A stretch of DNA of 28,810 bases from Frankiales bacterium (GTDB lineage Bacteria; Actinomycetota; Actinomycetes; Mycobacteriales; SCTD01), in contig JAODNS010000005.1 in the NCBI GenBank assembly GCA_025465145.1, positions 1 to 28,810 on the forward strand, given 5' to 3'. Position numbers and translations under genes: made by a program. Under the pieces are notes generated by a model. That model had not been told where the DNA came from and did no database searches. It saw only the letters and a program-made list of their open reading frames with translations. Shown one piece after another: positions 22,838-28,810 of the stretch; the first letter of the stretch is position 1, and every line of letters starts with the position of its first letter.

Positions 22838-23143
22838 GTGACCACCGCGACCAAGGTCGCCATCAAGCCGCTCGAGGACCGCATCGTCGTCCAGGCCAGC
22901 GAGGCCGAGACCACGACCGCCTCAGGGCTTGTCATCCCCGACACTGCCAAGGAGAAGCCCCAGGAGGGCACCGTCCTGGCCGTCGGCCCGGGTCGGTTCG
23001 AGGACGGCAACCGCGTCCCGCTCGACGTCAAGGTCGGCGACAAGGTGCTGTACAGCAAGTACGGCGGCACCGAGGTCAAGTACAACGGCGAGGAGTACCT
23101 CGTGCTCTCGGCACGCGACGTGCTGGCCGTCATCGAGGGCTAA
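22838..23143 (+). CDS. groES: Co-chaperonin GroES (Hsp10)
   Basis: GroES is the heptameric lid of the GroEL folding chamber. The 101-residue protein is typical: IKPLEDRIVVQASEAE, the mobile-loop segment TTTASGLVIPDTAKEKPQ, GTVLAVGPGRFEDGNRVPL, VKVGDKVLYSKYGGTEVK and the C-terminal LSARDVLAVIEG. The GTG start at 22838 has a strong AGGAGG at 22828-22833, four bases upstream. It is expressed from the CIRCE-controlled promoter 85-115 bases upstream. A GC-rich hairpin separates it from groEL. Confidence 0.98.
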   Translation: MTTATKVAIKPLEDRIVVQASEAETTTASGLVIPDTAKEKPQEGTVLAVGPGRFEDGNRVPLDVKVGDKVLYSKYGGTEVKYNGEEYLVLSARDVLAVIEG

Positions 23144-23165
23144 CAGCCACTTCAGCTACATCGGC

Positions 23166-23192
23166 GCCCCGGACCCCACTGGGGCCCGGGGC
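23166..23192 (+). terminator. Intercistronic hairpin between groES and groEL
   Basis: GCCCCGG-A-CCCC (23166-23177) pairs with GGGG-C-CCGGGGC (23181-23192) around an ACT loop, giving 11 G-C pairs and one A/C mismatch. A five-T run follows eight bases later (23201-23205). It could be a partial attenuator or an RNA-processing/stability element that sets the groES:groEL ratio. Confidence 0.55.
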
Positions 23193-23218
23193 GTCACCCA
23201 TTTTTCCGGAAGGAACGC

Positions 23219-24844
23219 ATGTCCAAGATCCTGAGCTTCAGCGAGGACGCACGTCGCGCCCTCGAGCGCGGCGTCGACCAGCTGGCCGACACCGTCAAGG
23301 TCACGCTCGGCCCGCGCGGTCGCAACGTCGTGATCAGCAAGGCGTACGGCGGCCCCACGATCACCAACGACGGCGTGACCATCGCGCGCGAGGTCGAGCT
23401 GCAGGACCCGTACGAGAACATGGGCGCGCAGCTGGCCAAGGAGGTCGCCACCAAGACGAACGACGTCGCGGGTGACGGCACCACCACCGCAACCGTGCTC
23501 GGGCAGGCGATGGTCCACGAGGGCCTGCGGCACGTCGCGGCCGGCGCGAACCCGATGGGCCTCAAGATCGGCATCGACGCGGCCGTGGAGGCCGTCAGTG
23601 AGGCGCTGCTCAAGGCCGCCACCGAGGTCCAGACGCACGCCGAGATCGCCGCCGTGGCAGGGATCTCCGCGCAGAACTCCGTCGTCGGCGAGCTCATCGC
23701 CGAGGCGATGGACAAGGTCGGCAAGGACGGCGTCATCACCGTCGAGGAGTCGAACACCACCGGCCTCGAGCTCGAACTGACCGAGGGCATGCAGTTCGAC
23801 AAGGGCTACATCAGCCCGTACTTCGTCACCGACGCCGAGCGTATGGAGTCGGTGCTGGAGGACGCGTACGTCCTCGTCGTCAACGGCAAGGTCAGCGCGC
23901 TGGCCGAGCTGCTGCCGCTGCTGGAGAAGGTCGTCCAGGCCCAGAAGCCGCTGCTCATCGTGGCCGAGGACGTCGACGGCGAGGCGCTGTCGACGCTGGT
24001 CGTCAACGCGATCCGCAAGACGCTGAAGGTCGCCGCCGTCAAGGCGCCCGGCTTCGGTGACCGCCGCAAGGCGATGCTGCAGGACATGGCCGTCCTCACG
24101 GGCGCCCAGGTCGTGTCGGCGGAGGTCGGCCTCAAGCTCGACCAGGTCGGGCTCGAGGTGCTCGGCAAGGCTCGCACCGTCACGGTCACCAAGGAGCTGA
24201 CGACGATCGTCGACGGCGCCGGGTCGACCGAGGAGGTCGCCGGCCGCGTCGCGCAGATCAAGCAGGAGATCGAGAACAGCGACTCCGACTGGGACAAGGA
24301 GAAGCTCCAGGAGCGGCTCGCCAAGCTCGCGGGTGGCGTCGGGGTCATCCAGGTCGGCGCGCACACCGAGACCGAGCTCAAGGAGCTCAAGCACCGCCTC
24401 GAGGACGCGATCTCGGCCACCCGCGCGGCAGTCGAGGAGGGCATCGTCCCCGGCGGTGGCGCGGCGCTCATCCACGCCGCGGCTGTCCTCGAGGGCGGCC
24501 TGGGCAAGACGGGCGACGAGCTGCTCGGCGTCCAGGTCGTGCGCAAGGCGCTCGACGAGCCGGCGTACTGGATCGCCGCCAACGCCGGCATGGAGGGCCG
24601 CGTGGCGGTCAACCGCGCCCGCGAGGCCGGCGCCGGTCAGGGCCTCAACGCCGCGACCGGGGAGTACGGCGACCTGGTCGCGCAGGGGATCGTCGACCCG
24701 GTGAAGGTGACCCGCTCCGCGGTGCGCAACGCCGCGTCGATCGCCTCGATGCTGCTCACGACCGAGACGATCGTGGCGGACAAGCCGGAGGCCCAGCAGG
24801 AGGACGCCGGCCACGGGCACGGCGGCCACGGCCACTCGCACTAG
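23219..24844 (+). CDS. groEL1: Chaperonin GroEL, GroEL1 type with His-rich C-terminus
   Basis: This 541-residue Hsp60 forms the ATP-driven folding chamber with GroES. Hallmarks are VKVTLGPRGRNVVISK, the nucleotide motif NDVAGDGTTTATVL, the apical-domain region VEESNTTGLELELTEGMQFD, KAPGFGDRRKAML, and VPGGGAALIHAA in the equatorial domain. The tail ends GHGHGGHGHSH (five histidines) instead of the GGM repeats of the main housekeeping chaperonin. In actinobacteria a His-rich tail marks GroEL1, the groES-linked paralogue, so a second GGM-tailed groEL probably lies elsewhere (inference). The ATG at 23219 has a GGAAGGA ribosome-binding site about five bases upstream. A UUCG-loop terminator follows. 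Confidence 0.97.
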   Translation: MSKILSFSEDARRALERGVDQLADTVKVTLGPRGRNVVISKAYGGPTITNDGVTIAREVELQDPYENMGAQLAKEVATKTNDVAGDGTTTATVLGQAMVHEGLRHVAAGANPMGLKIGIDAAVEAVSEALLKAATEVQTHAEIAAVAGISAQNSVVGELIAEAMDKVGKDGVITVEESNTTGLELELTEGMQFDKGYISPYFVTDAERMESVLEDAYVLVVNGKVSALAELLPLLEKVVQAQKPLLIVAEDVDGEALSTLVVNAIRKTLKVAAVKAPGFGDRRKAMLQDMAVLTGAQVVSAEVGLKLDQVGLEVLGKARTVTVTKELTTIVDGAGSTEEVAGRVAQIKQEIENSDSDWDKEKLQERLAKLAGGVGVIQVGAHTETELKELKHRLEDAISATRAAVEEGIVPGGGAALIHAAAVLEGGLGKTGDELLGVQVVRKALDEPAYWIAANAGMEGRVAVNRAREAGAGQGLNAATGEYGDLVAQGIVDPVKVTRSAVRNAASIASMLLTTETIVADKPEAQQEDAGHGHGGHGHSH

Positions 24845-24852
24845 GACTGATC

Positions 24853-24890
24853 AGAGCGGGCCTGGCAGCTTCGGCTGCCGGGCCCGTTCT
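24853..24890 (+). terminator. Intrinsic terminator after groEL
   Basis: CGGGCCTGGCAGC (24857-24869) pairs with GCTGCCGGGCCCG (24874-24886), with one U·G wobble, around a UUCG tetraloop. AGAG/TTCT adds four more pairs at the base, making 17. The short T-containing trailer is within the stem base. It ends the groES-groEL operon. Confidence 0.85.
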
Positions 24891-24967
24891 GCTGTGCGGA
24901 GCGGGTCATCGCCGGGGGCAGGTCGGGCCAGGGGGGCGAGGCAGTGCCGGATCGCAGCCCGCCCCGA

Positions 24968-25144
24968 TCACCAGTCGCGGACCACCACGTCCGGAGCTGC
25001 CGGCAGCCGCAGGGCGACCACCGTCCGGGGAGAGCCCATGACGGTCGTCGTACGCCGGAAGACGTGCCACGCACCCTCCACGCGGTGCTCCTCCGCCTCG
25101 ACGACGACGGGGGCCCGGCCGGGCTGCAGGACGGTGAACGGCAT
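24968..25144 (-). CDS. Small conserved-looking protein of unknown function (58 aa)
   Basis: This frame encodes 58 residues starting MPFTVLQPGRAPVVVEAEEH and ending APDVVVRDW. It is rich in beta-forming residues, reads WHVFRRTTTVMGSPRTVVAL in the middle, and has no membrane segment or Cys pair. The ATG at 25144 has AGAGG about nine bases upstream on the minus strand, preferable to the in-frame upstream start at 25195. The protein-like composition (not the Arg/Pro/Ala-rich type of antisense frames in this GC-rich DNA) supports a real gene. It faces groEL convergently and the FAD oxidoreductase divergently. I do not recognise its function. Confidence 0.6.
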   Translation of the reverse strand: MPFTVLQPGRAPVVVEAEEHRVEGAWHVFRRTTTVMGSPRTVVALRLPAAPDVVVRDW

Positions 25145-25209
25145 GAGGGGAGTCCTCTCGTAGGAGTGTCTCGACCCTCGGCCGGAGCATCGCACGCCCT
25201 TGTGACACG

Positions 25210-26742
25210 GTGATCCGCGTGACGGTCGACGCGGTGATCATCGGCGCGGGGCCGAACGGGCTGGTCGCCGCCACGGCGCTCGCCCGCGCCGGCTGGAGCG
25301 TCGAGGTGCTCGAGCGACGGGACGTCGCCGGCGGCGCGATCGGCAGCGTGCGGACGCCGAAGGGCTACGTGCACGACTGGGGCTCCGCGTTCTACGGCGT
25401 GCTGCACACGAGCCCGGTCCTGCGCGAGCTCGGCCTGGACCGGCGGGTGCCGTGGGCGCACACCAGCAGCCCGGTGGGTGCGACGTACCGGCCGGGCGAG
25501 CCCGGCGTGGTCATGCGGCGGACGGCGACCGAGACCGCGCAGGAGCTGGGCGAGGACGCCGCGGCCTGGCTGGACACCGTCGCCTGGTGGGAGCGGCTCG
25601 GCGTACCCCTGTTCGCCGCCATGATGGGTCCGATCGGTGCGCCGCTCCCGCTCGCCAAGGTGCTCGCCCGCGCCACTCCGCGCGAGCTCGTCGCGACCGC
25701 GCGGACGCTGCTCGAGCCGGTCGAGGACTGGACGAGGCAGCGGTACAGGACCGAGGCCGCGCGGATGCTCTTCGCGGCAAACGCGACGCACGCCGACATC
25801 GGCGTCGACGTGGCCGGCTCCACCCCCGCCGCGATGCTGCTCGCCATGGCCGCGCAGCAGCACGGCATGCCCGTCCCCGTCGGCGGTGCAGACGTCCTCG
25901 CGCAGGCGATGGTCGAGGCGGCCGAGGAGGCGGGCGTGGTCGTTCGTACCGGCGTCGACGTCACCGAGGTCGTTGTCCGCGGCAACCGCGCGGTCGGCGT
26001 CCGGACCGCAGACGGCGGCGGCGTCGGAGCCCGCCGCGCCGTCGTGGCTGACGTGGCCCCGACGATCCTCGCCCGCGACCTGGTCGGTGAGCAGCACCTG
26101 CCCGGTCCGTGGCTCGGGCAGCTGCGCCGGCACCGGTACACCAGCGGCTACTTCCGGCTCGACCTCGACCTTGACAAGCCCGCGCCGTGGACGGACGAGC
26201 GCCTCCGCGACGCGATGGTCGTGCATGTCACCGGCGATCTGGACGAGCTGGCGCTCAGCCAGGCGCAGGTCCGCCGCAACCGGCTGCCCGACCAGCCGCA
26301 GCTCATCCTCGGCCAGCAGGACCGTGCCGACCCGACCCGCGTACCGGCGGGGGCAGCCAGCCTGTGGGTCGAGTGCCACTGCCCGGCCGACCCCCCGGTG
26401 ACCGACTGGACCGAGCGCTTCGCGGACCTCATCACCGAGCGGCTCGAGGCGCACGCGCCGGGGCTGACGGCCAGCATCGTCGAGCGGACCGTCACGTCGC
26501 CGAACGACCTGCAGCGGCTCGACCCGAACCTCGTGGGCGGCGACGTCGGCGGCGGCTCCGCAACCGTGGACCAGATGGTGGTCTTCCGGCCGGTCGCGGG
26601 CTGGTCGTCGTACGCGCTGCCGGTCGCGGGCCTCTACATGTGCGGCGCCGCGAGCCACCCGGGCGGCGGCGTGCACGGGCTGTGCGGCCGCAACGCGGCG
26701 AAGACCGTCCTGCGGACCAGCCGGTTCCGCCGAGCTACCTGA
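25210..26742 (+). CDS. FAD-dependent oxidoreductase of the phytoene desaturase/PYROXD2-like group
   Basis: This 510-residue flavoprotein has the N-terminal FAD dinucleotide-binding motif VIIGAGPNGLVAATALARAG with Gly12, Gly14 and Gly17 and the acidic Glu35 in VEVLERRDVAGG. The end carries the second FAD motif, GLYMCGAASHPGGGVHGLCG, typical of the carotenoid desaturase/PYROXD2-like amine-oxidase superfamily. The middle part AGSTPAAMLLAMAAQQHGMPVPVGGADVLAQAM is also characteristic. No carotenoid genes are nearby, so a carotenoid substrate is not implied. GTG 25210 is used; a second in-frame GTG at 25219 is possible, and neither has a ribosome-binding site. Its last eight bases overlap the convergent M15 peptidase gene. 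Confidence 0.9.
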   Translation: MIRVTVDAVIIGAGPNGLVAATALARAGWSVEVLERRDVAGGAIGSVRTPKGYVHDWGSAFYGVLHTSPVLRELGLDRRVPWAHTSSPVGATYRPGEPGVVMRRTATETAQELGEDAAAWLDTVAWWERLGVPLFAAMMGPIGAPLPLAKVLARATPRELVATARTLLEPVEDWTRQRYRTEAARMLFAANATHADIGVDVAGSTPAAMLLAMAAQQHGMPVPVGGADVLAQAMVEAAEEAGVVVRTGVDVTEVVVRGNRAVGVRTADGGGVGARRAVVADVAPTILARDLVGEQHLPGPWLGQLRRHRYTSGYFRLDLDLDKPAPWTDERLRDAMVVHVTGDLDELALSQAQVRRNRLPDQPQLILGQQDRADPTRVPAGAASLWVECHCPADPPVTDWTERFADLITERLEAHAPGLTASIVERTVTSPNDLQRLDPNLVGGDVGGGSATVDQMVVFRPVAGWSSYALPVAGLYMCGAASHPGGGVHGLCGRNAAKTVLRTSRFRRAT

Positions 26743-27940
26743 TCAGGGCGCCCATCTCGAAGTGCATCGGGTCGGTGTACTCCCAGTCGCCGCCCCAGCG
26801 GAAGCCCCACCGCTTGAAGATCTCCACGATCTTCGGGTCCATCGTGCCGGCGATGCCGCGGTAGTTGGTCGACGCGTCCATGTCGATCGCGATGCCCCAC
26901 GTGTGCAGCGAGATCGAGCGGTCCGGGTTGCGCTCGATGAAGCGCGGGACGTAGCAGCCGTCGTAGGTGTGCAGCGAGCCGCCGAGGCCGGCCGCCTCCA
27001 CCTCGGCGAGGGCGCCGCGCAGCTGCGGGACCATCAGCCGGTGGCAGGTGACCCGGCCGAAGATCGGCACCCGGGCGGTCACGATGTTCTCGTTCACCCA
27101 GCGCGCATCGGGCTGGATGGTGCCGTCCGGGAAGTAGCGGTACGAGAACGCGCCGAACGCGCGGGCGGCGCGGCTGCCGGTGAGGAACGCGACCGGGTTC
27201 GCGGCCGGAGGGGTGAGCAGGTCGACGTCGCCGCCCTTGCCGGTGATGGCGCGGACCTTGCCGGCCAGCGTCACCGGGTCGACGTCCTTGCCCGCTGTCA
27301 GCAGCATGCCGGTGGCCTTGGGCAGGCCGAGCGCCTGGCCCTGCTCGTCGTTGACGATCAGGTCGGTGTCGGTGACGCCGGTCGTGGCGAACGCGCCGAC
27401 GCGCAGCGAGAACGGCTTGCCGTTCTTCAGCGGCGCCATCGGCGCCTGCCCGCCCAGGGCGAGCTTCAGGCCCTTGGCCAGCGAGTGCGACACGACGGCC
27501 TCGCCGCGAGCGACGCTCAGCCACACCGGCGTGGCCTCGGCGGTGCCCTCCGCGGCGAACCGGCGGAACGCCGACGGGTCGACCGCCACTGCGTGCACGA
27601 CGTGGCCGGCGACCTTCACGGTGCCGGCGCGGAACACGACGGTCGAGCCGTCCGGCGAGAGGGCGGCAAGTCGCTTCAGCCCGGTTTCGGAGAAGGTGCG
27701 CGCGCCGGTGACCAGGACGTCCGGCTGTACGCGGGTGCTCAGCGGCGCGACGGCGCTGTTGTCGTTGGCCTTGACGGCCGGCGCCGCCGCGGGCGCGGGG
27801 GACGGGCTGGCCGGCGTGGAGACCCCGGCCTTGAGCTGCCGGGTGGAGGCGGCGGCGTCGTCAGAGCCCCCCGCGCCGCACCCGGTCAGGGCGACGAGGG
27901 AGAGCAGGGCTGCACATGGTGCAGCGGTGCGCCGAAGCAC
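26735..27940 (-). CDS. M15-family (D-Ala-D-Ala carboxypeptidase/extensin-like) peptidase lipoprotein
   Basis: This exported zinc peptidase probably trims peptidoglycan. From the chosen start it is 401 residues. A lipoprotein signal (VLRRTAAPCAALLSLVALTGC, lipobox LTGC) leads into an Ala/Pro/Ser-rich linker, a domain of unknown type (about 75-265), and a C-terminal M15 domain with zinc ligands His346 and Asp353 in SLHTWGIAIDMD and His393 in DPMHFE, with Asp390 as likely catalytic acid/base. GTG 27940 is preferred: it has GGGAG seven bases upstream and puts the signal peptide at the N-terminus. ATG 27982 and GTG 28033 are in frame, but 27982 lies within a likely -10. Its 3' end overlaps the convergent FAD gene. 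Confidence 0.85.
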   Translation of the reverse strand: MLRRTAAPCAALLSLVALTGCGAGGSDDAAASTRQLKAGVSTPASPSPAPAAAPAVKANDNSAVAPLSTRVQPDVLVTGARTFSETGLKRLAALSPDGSTVVFRAGTVKVAGHVVHAVAVDPSAFRRFAAEGTAEATPVWLSVARGEAVVSHSLAKGLKLALGGQAPMAPLKNGKPFSLRVGAFATTGVTDTDLIVNDEQGQALGLPKATGMLLTAGKDVDPVTLAGKVRAITGKGGDVDLLTPPAANPVAFLTGSRAARAFGAFSYRYFPDGTIQPDARWVNENIVTARVPIFGRVTCHRLMVPQLRGALAEVEAAGLGGSLHTYDGCYVPRFIERNPDRSISLHTWGIAIDMDASTNYRGIAGTMDPKIVEIFKRWGFRWGGDWEYTDPMHFEMGALIR

Positions 27941-27977
27941 GAACGAGCTCCCGGGGGAAGAGGCTGGGTGTTCCGTC

Positions 27978-28005
27978 CTCATACCCAACGAGGCGGACCC
28001 CTCAA
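27978..28005 (-). promoter_or_regulatory. Candidate promoter of the M15 peptidase gene
   Basis: On the minus strand TTGAGG (28005-28000) and TATGAG (27983-27978) are separated by 16 bp. Transcription would start near 27971, leaving a leader of about 31 nt with a GGGAG site before GTG 27940. The -10 overlaps the alternative ATG at 27982. Confidence 0.45.
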
Positions 28006-28063
28006 AGGTAACCGAGAGCGTTCGTTCTGCCACCTACGGGAGCATCTGCCCCGGTACGGGGCC

Positions 28064-28360
28064 TCAGCTGGCGACGGCGTGCTCGCGGACGCCGCCGAGG
28101 ATCGCCTCCCGCTCGTGCTCGGACAGACCCCCCCAGATGCCGTACGGCTCGCGCGCGGCGAGCGCCGCGGAGCGGCACTGCTGCAGGACCGGGCACATGG
28201 CGCAGATGGCCTTCGCGGCGGCCTCGCGGTTGCTGCGGCTCGGCCCCCGCTCGCCCTCCGGGTGGAAGAACAGGTCGCTGTCGGCGCCGCGGCAGGAGCC
28301 GAGGAGCTGCCACTCCCACTTCTCGGACTGGGGGCCGGGCAGGCGCGAGATGTCGGTCAT
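28064..28360 (-). CDS. whiB3: WhiB-family Fe-S transcriptional regulator, WhiB3/WhiD type
   Basis: This 98-residue regulator has the four cluster-binding cysteines Cys23, Cys53, Cys56 and Cys62 (C-x29-C-x2-C-x5-C) and the sigma-factor/DNA-binding turn GIWGGLSEHER. The N-terminus LPGPQSEKWEWQL, the segment FFHPEGERG and REPYGIWGGLSE match WhiB3 (mycobacteria) / WhiD (Streptomyces) rather than WhiB1, 2 or 4, as recalled. WhiB proteins bind a redox- and NO-sensitive 4Fe-4S cluster and act with the main sigma factor. The start ATG at 28360 has GGAGG ten bases upstream, in a small hairpin. Location next to groEL1 fits the known whiB3 context in mycobacteria. A strong promoter with a nested inverted repeat lies upstream. 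Confidence 0.93.
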   Translation of the reverse strand: MTDISRLPGPQSEKWEWQLLGSCRGADSDLFFHPEGERGPSRSNREAAAKAICAMCPVLQQCRSAALAAREPYGIWGGLSEHEREAILGGVREHAVAS

Positions 28361-28361
28361 G

Positions 28362-28375
28362 AGAGGTGGTCCTCC
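28362..28375 (-). promoter_or_regulatory. whiB ribosome-binding site within a small hairpin
   Basis: On the minus strand GGAGG (28375-28371) is followed by ACCA and CCTCT, so GAGG can pair with CCTC around a 4-nt loop, with a flanking G·U pair. The only Shine-Dalgarno for whiB would thus be partly hidden. Confidence 0.35.
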
Positions 28376-28402
28376 GGTTCGCGGGTCAGGGCGACGGTGG
28401 TC

Positions 28403-28431
28403 AAGGTACAACCGATTCACAGGTTGTTCAA
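28403..28431 (-). promoter_or_regulatory. whiB promoter with nested inverted repeat
   Basis: On the minus strand TTGAAC (28431-28426) and TACCTT (28408-28403) are separated by exactly 17 bp. The spacer is almost filled by an inverted repeat, ACAACC (28408-28413) and GGTTGT (28422-28427) with an 8-bp centre. The geometry is that of an operator between -35 and -10. Confidence 0.65.
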
Positions 28432-28435
28432 CTAT

Positions 28436-28474
28436 GTGTGGCACCGGGATGCCCCTGAAGCGTTCGCGCCACAC
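28436..28474. repeat. 7-bp inverted repeat in the whiB-merR intergenic region
   Basis: GTGTGGC (28436-28442) and GCCACAC (28468-28474) are perfect inverted copies whose centres are 32 bp apart, about three helical turns. They lie just upstream of the whiB -35 and of the merR-gene promoter region, so could be paired regulator half-sites. Confidence 0.35.
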
Positions 28475-28490
28475 CTGCTCCGAGTTCGAG

Positions 28491-28519
28491 TTGTGCGGCA
28501 TCTCGTCCGGCCGCATCCT
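28491..28519 (+). promoter_or_regulatory. Candidate promoter of the MerR-family gene (leaderless)
   Basis: TTGTGC (28491-28496) and CATCCT (28514-28519) are separated by 17 bp; the GTG start follows after six bases. This is the nAnnnT-N6-start pattern with an acceptable -35. Confidence 0.4.
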
Positions 28520-28525
28520 GCGAAC

Positions 28526-28810
28526 GTGACCGAGCCGGAGCAGGACAGCGCCCCCGCGCTGCCCGTTGCGACCGTGGCGCGGCGGCTCGGCGTCGCGCCC
28601 GCCACGCTCCGCACCTGGGCCCGCCGGTACGGGCTGGGTCCGTCCGAGCACGCCGCCGGTGCGCACCGCAGGTACGCGCCCGGCGACCTCGCCCGGCTCG
28701 AGGTCATGCGGCGGCTCACGCTCGAGGGCGTGCCGCCGGCGGACGCGGCGCGCGCCGCGCTGTCCGGCGACGCCGGGACCCCCCAGACGAAGGCGCCGCT
28801 GCCGGACCGG
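28526..28810 (+). CDS. MerR-family transcriptional regulator (3' end outside window)
   Basis: The frame is open from GTG 28526 to the window end (95 codons). Residues 12-75 form a MerR winged helix-turn-helix: LPVATVARRLGVAPATLRTW, then ARRYGLGPSE, the wing AGAHRRYAPGDLARLEVMRRL, and EGVPPADAARAAL. The remainder begins a Ser/Gly/Pro linker to an effector domain that is not visible. The 'WARRYG' form of the recognition region occurs in CarH/LitR-like MerR proteins that carry a C-terminal B12-binding domain, but the part that would show this is missing. It is divergent from whiB, so the shared 165-bp region probably contains its regulatory sites. Confidence 0.82.
   Translation, partial: MTEPEQDSAPALPVATVARRLGVAPATLRTWARRYGLGPSEHAAGAHRRYAPGDLARLEVMRRLTLEGVPPADAARAALSGDAGTPQTKAPLPDR

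Noticed and set aside
24894..25163. 89-codon plus-strand frame after groEL
   Set aside because: Arg/Thr/Pro-rich, no ribosome-binding site, and opposite the more protein-like minus-strand frame.
25145..25195. Upstream start at 25195 for the 58-residue protein
   Set aside because: The added residues are Arg/Ser-rich and end at a better ATG (25144) with its own ribosome-binding site.
27941..28033. Longer N-terminus for the M15 peptidase (starts at 28033 or 27982)
   Set aside because: The extra residues precede a proper lipoprotein signal peptide and have no ribosome-binding site, and the region holds a promoter-like pair. The GTG at 27940 has GGGAG at seven bases.
1..28810. Mobile elements, CRISPR arrays, tRNA or rRNA genes
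   Set aside because: No transposase, integrase, direct-repeat array, attachment site, or tRNA/rRNA-like segment was seen; composition is uniform across the window.

Overview
The window is a very GC-rich actinobacterial chromosome segment. Third codon positions are nearly all G/C, GTG starts are common, and genes are joined by ATGA/GTGA overlaps. A WhiB protein, a CIRCE-controlled groES-groEL pair with a His-rich GroEL1 tail, and the order glmS / acpS-nnr-alr / tsaE / tsaB-rimI-tsaD / groES-groEL1 / whiB3 all fit Actinomycetota. The same order of anchor genes is known in mycobacteria (from memory). I cannot name the genus; a Frankiales/Geodermatophilales-like lineage is a guess.

Layout. 1-3173: 3' part of an M1 aminopeptidase N, translationally coupled to an amidase-signature hydrolase, then a long hairpin. 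3321-5150: glmS, whose end overlaps an oppositely oriented membrane-anchored endonuclease/exonuclease/phosphatase-family gene (5137-6084, minus). 6094-11533: a tightly overlapping run of acpS, nnr, alr, an alpha/beta hydrolase, a family-4 uracil-DNA glycosylase and a GNAT-TsaE fusion. 11559-18206: an acyl-CoA synthetase followed by a complete branched-chain-amino-acid-type (HAAT) ABC transporter (livG, livF, livH, livM, livK), closed by a strong hairpin. 18278-22715: tsaB, rimI, a secreted LVIVD-like propeller protein, tsaD and a divergent cation/Ca2+-exchanger-like membrane protein. 22724-24890: CIRCE, groES, an intercistronic hairpin, groEL1 and a UUCG-loop terminator. 24968-28360: a 58-residue minus-strand protein, an FAD-dependent phytoene-desaturase-like oxidoreductase, a minus-strand M15 peptidase lipoprotein and minus-strand whiB3/whiD. 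28526-end: the start of a MerR-family regulator, cut by the window edge.

How the genes work together. glmS and alr feed cell-wall precursor synthesis. acpS activates acyl carrier protein and nnr repairs NAD(P)H hydrates. tsaE, tsaB and tsaD supply three of the proteins for the tRNA t6A37 modification, with rimI in its usual place between tsaB and tsaD. The acyl-CoA synthetase plus HAAT transporter look like an uptake-and-activation module for an organic acid or amino acid, placed inside the t6A cluster. No mobile element, CRISPR array, tRNA or rRNA was seen, and no gene-free stretch exceeds 300 bases.

No wholly new system stands out. The most distinctive points are the GNAT-TsaE fusion, a LivG with a degenerate ABC signature motif, a recurring nAnnnT-N6/7-start signature that suggests many leaderless transcripts, the transporter/CoA-ligase insertion, and a dense set of inverted repeats in the whiB/merR intergenic region.
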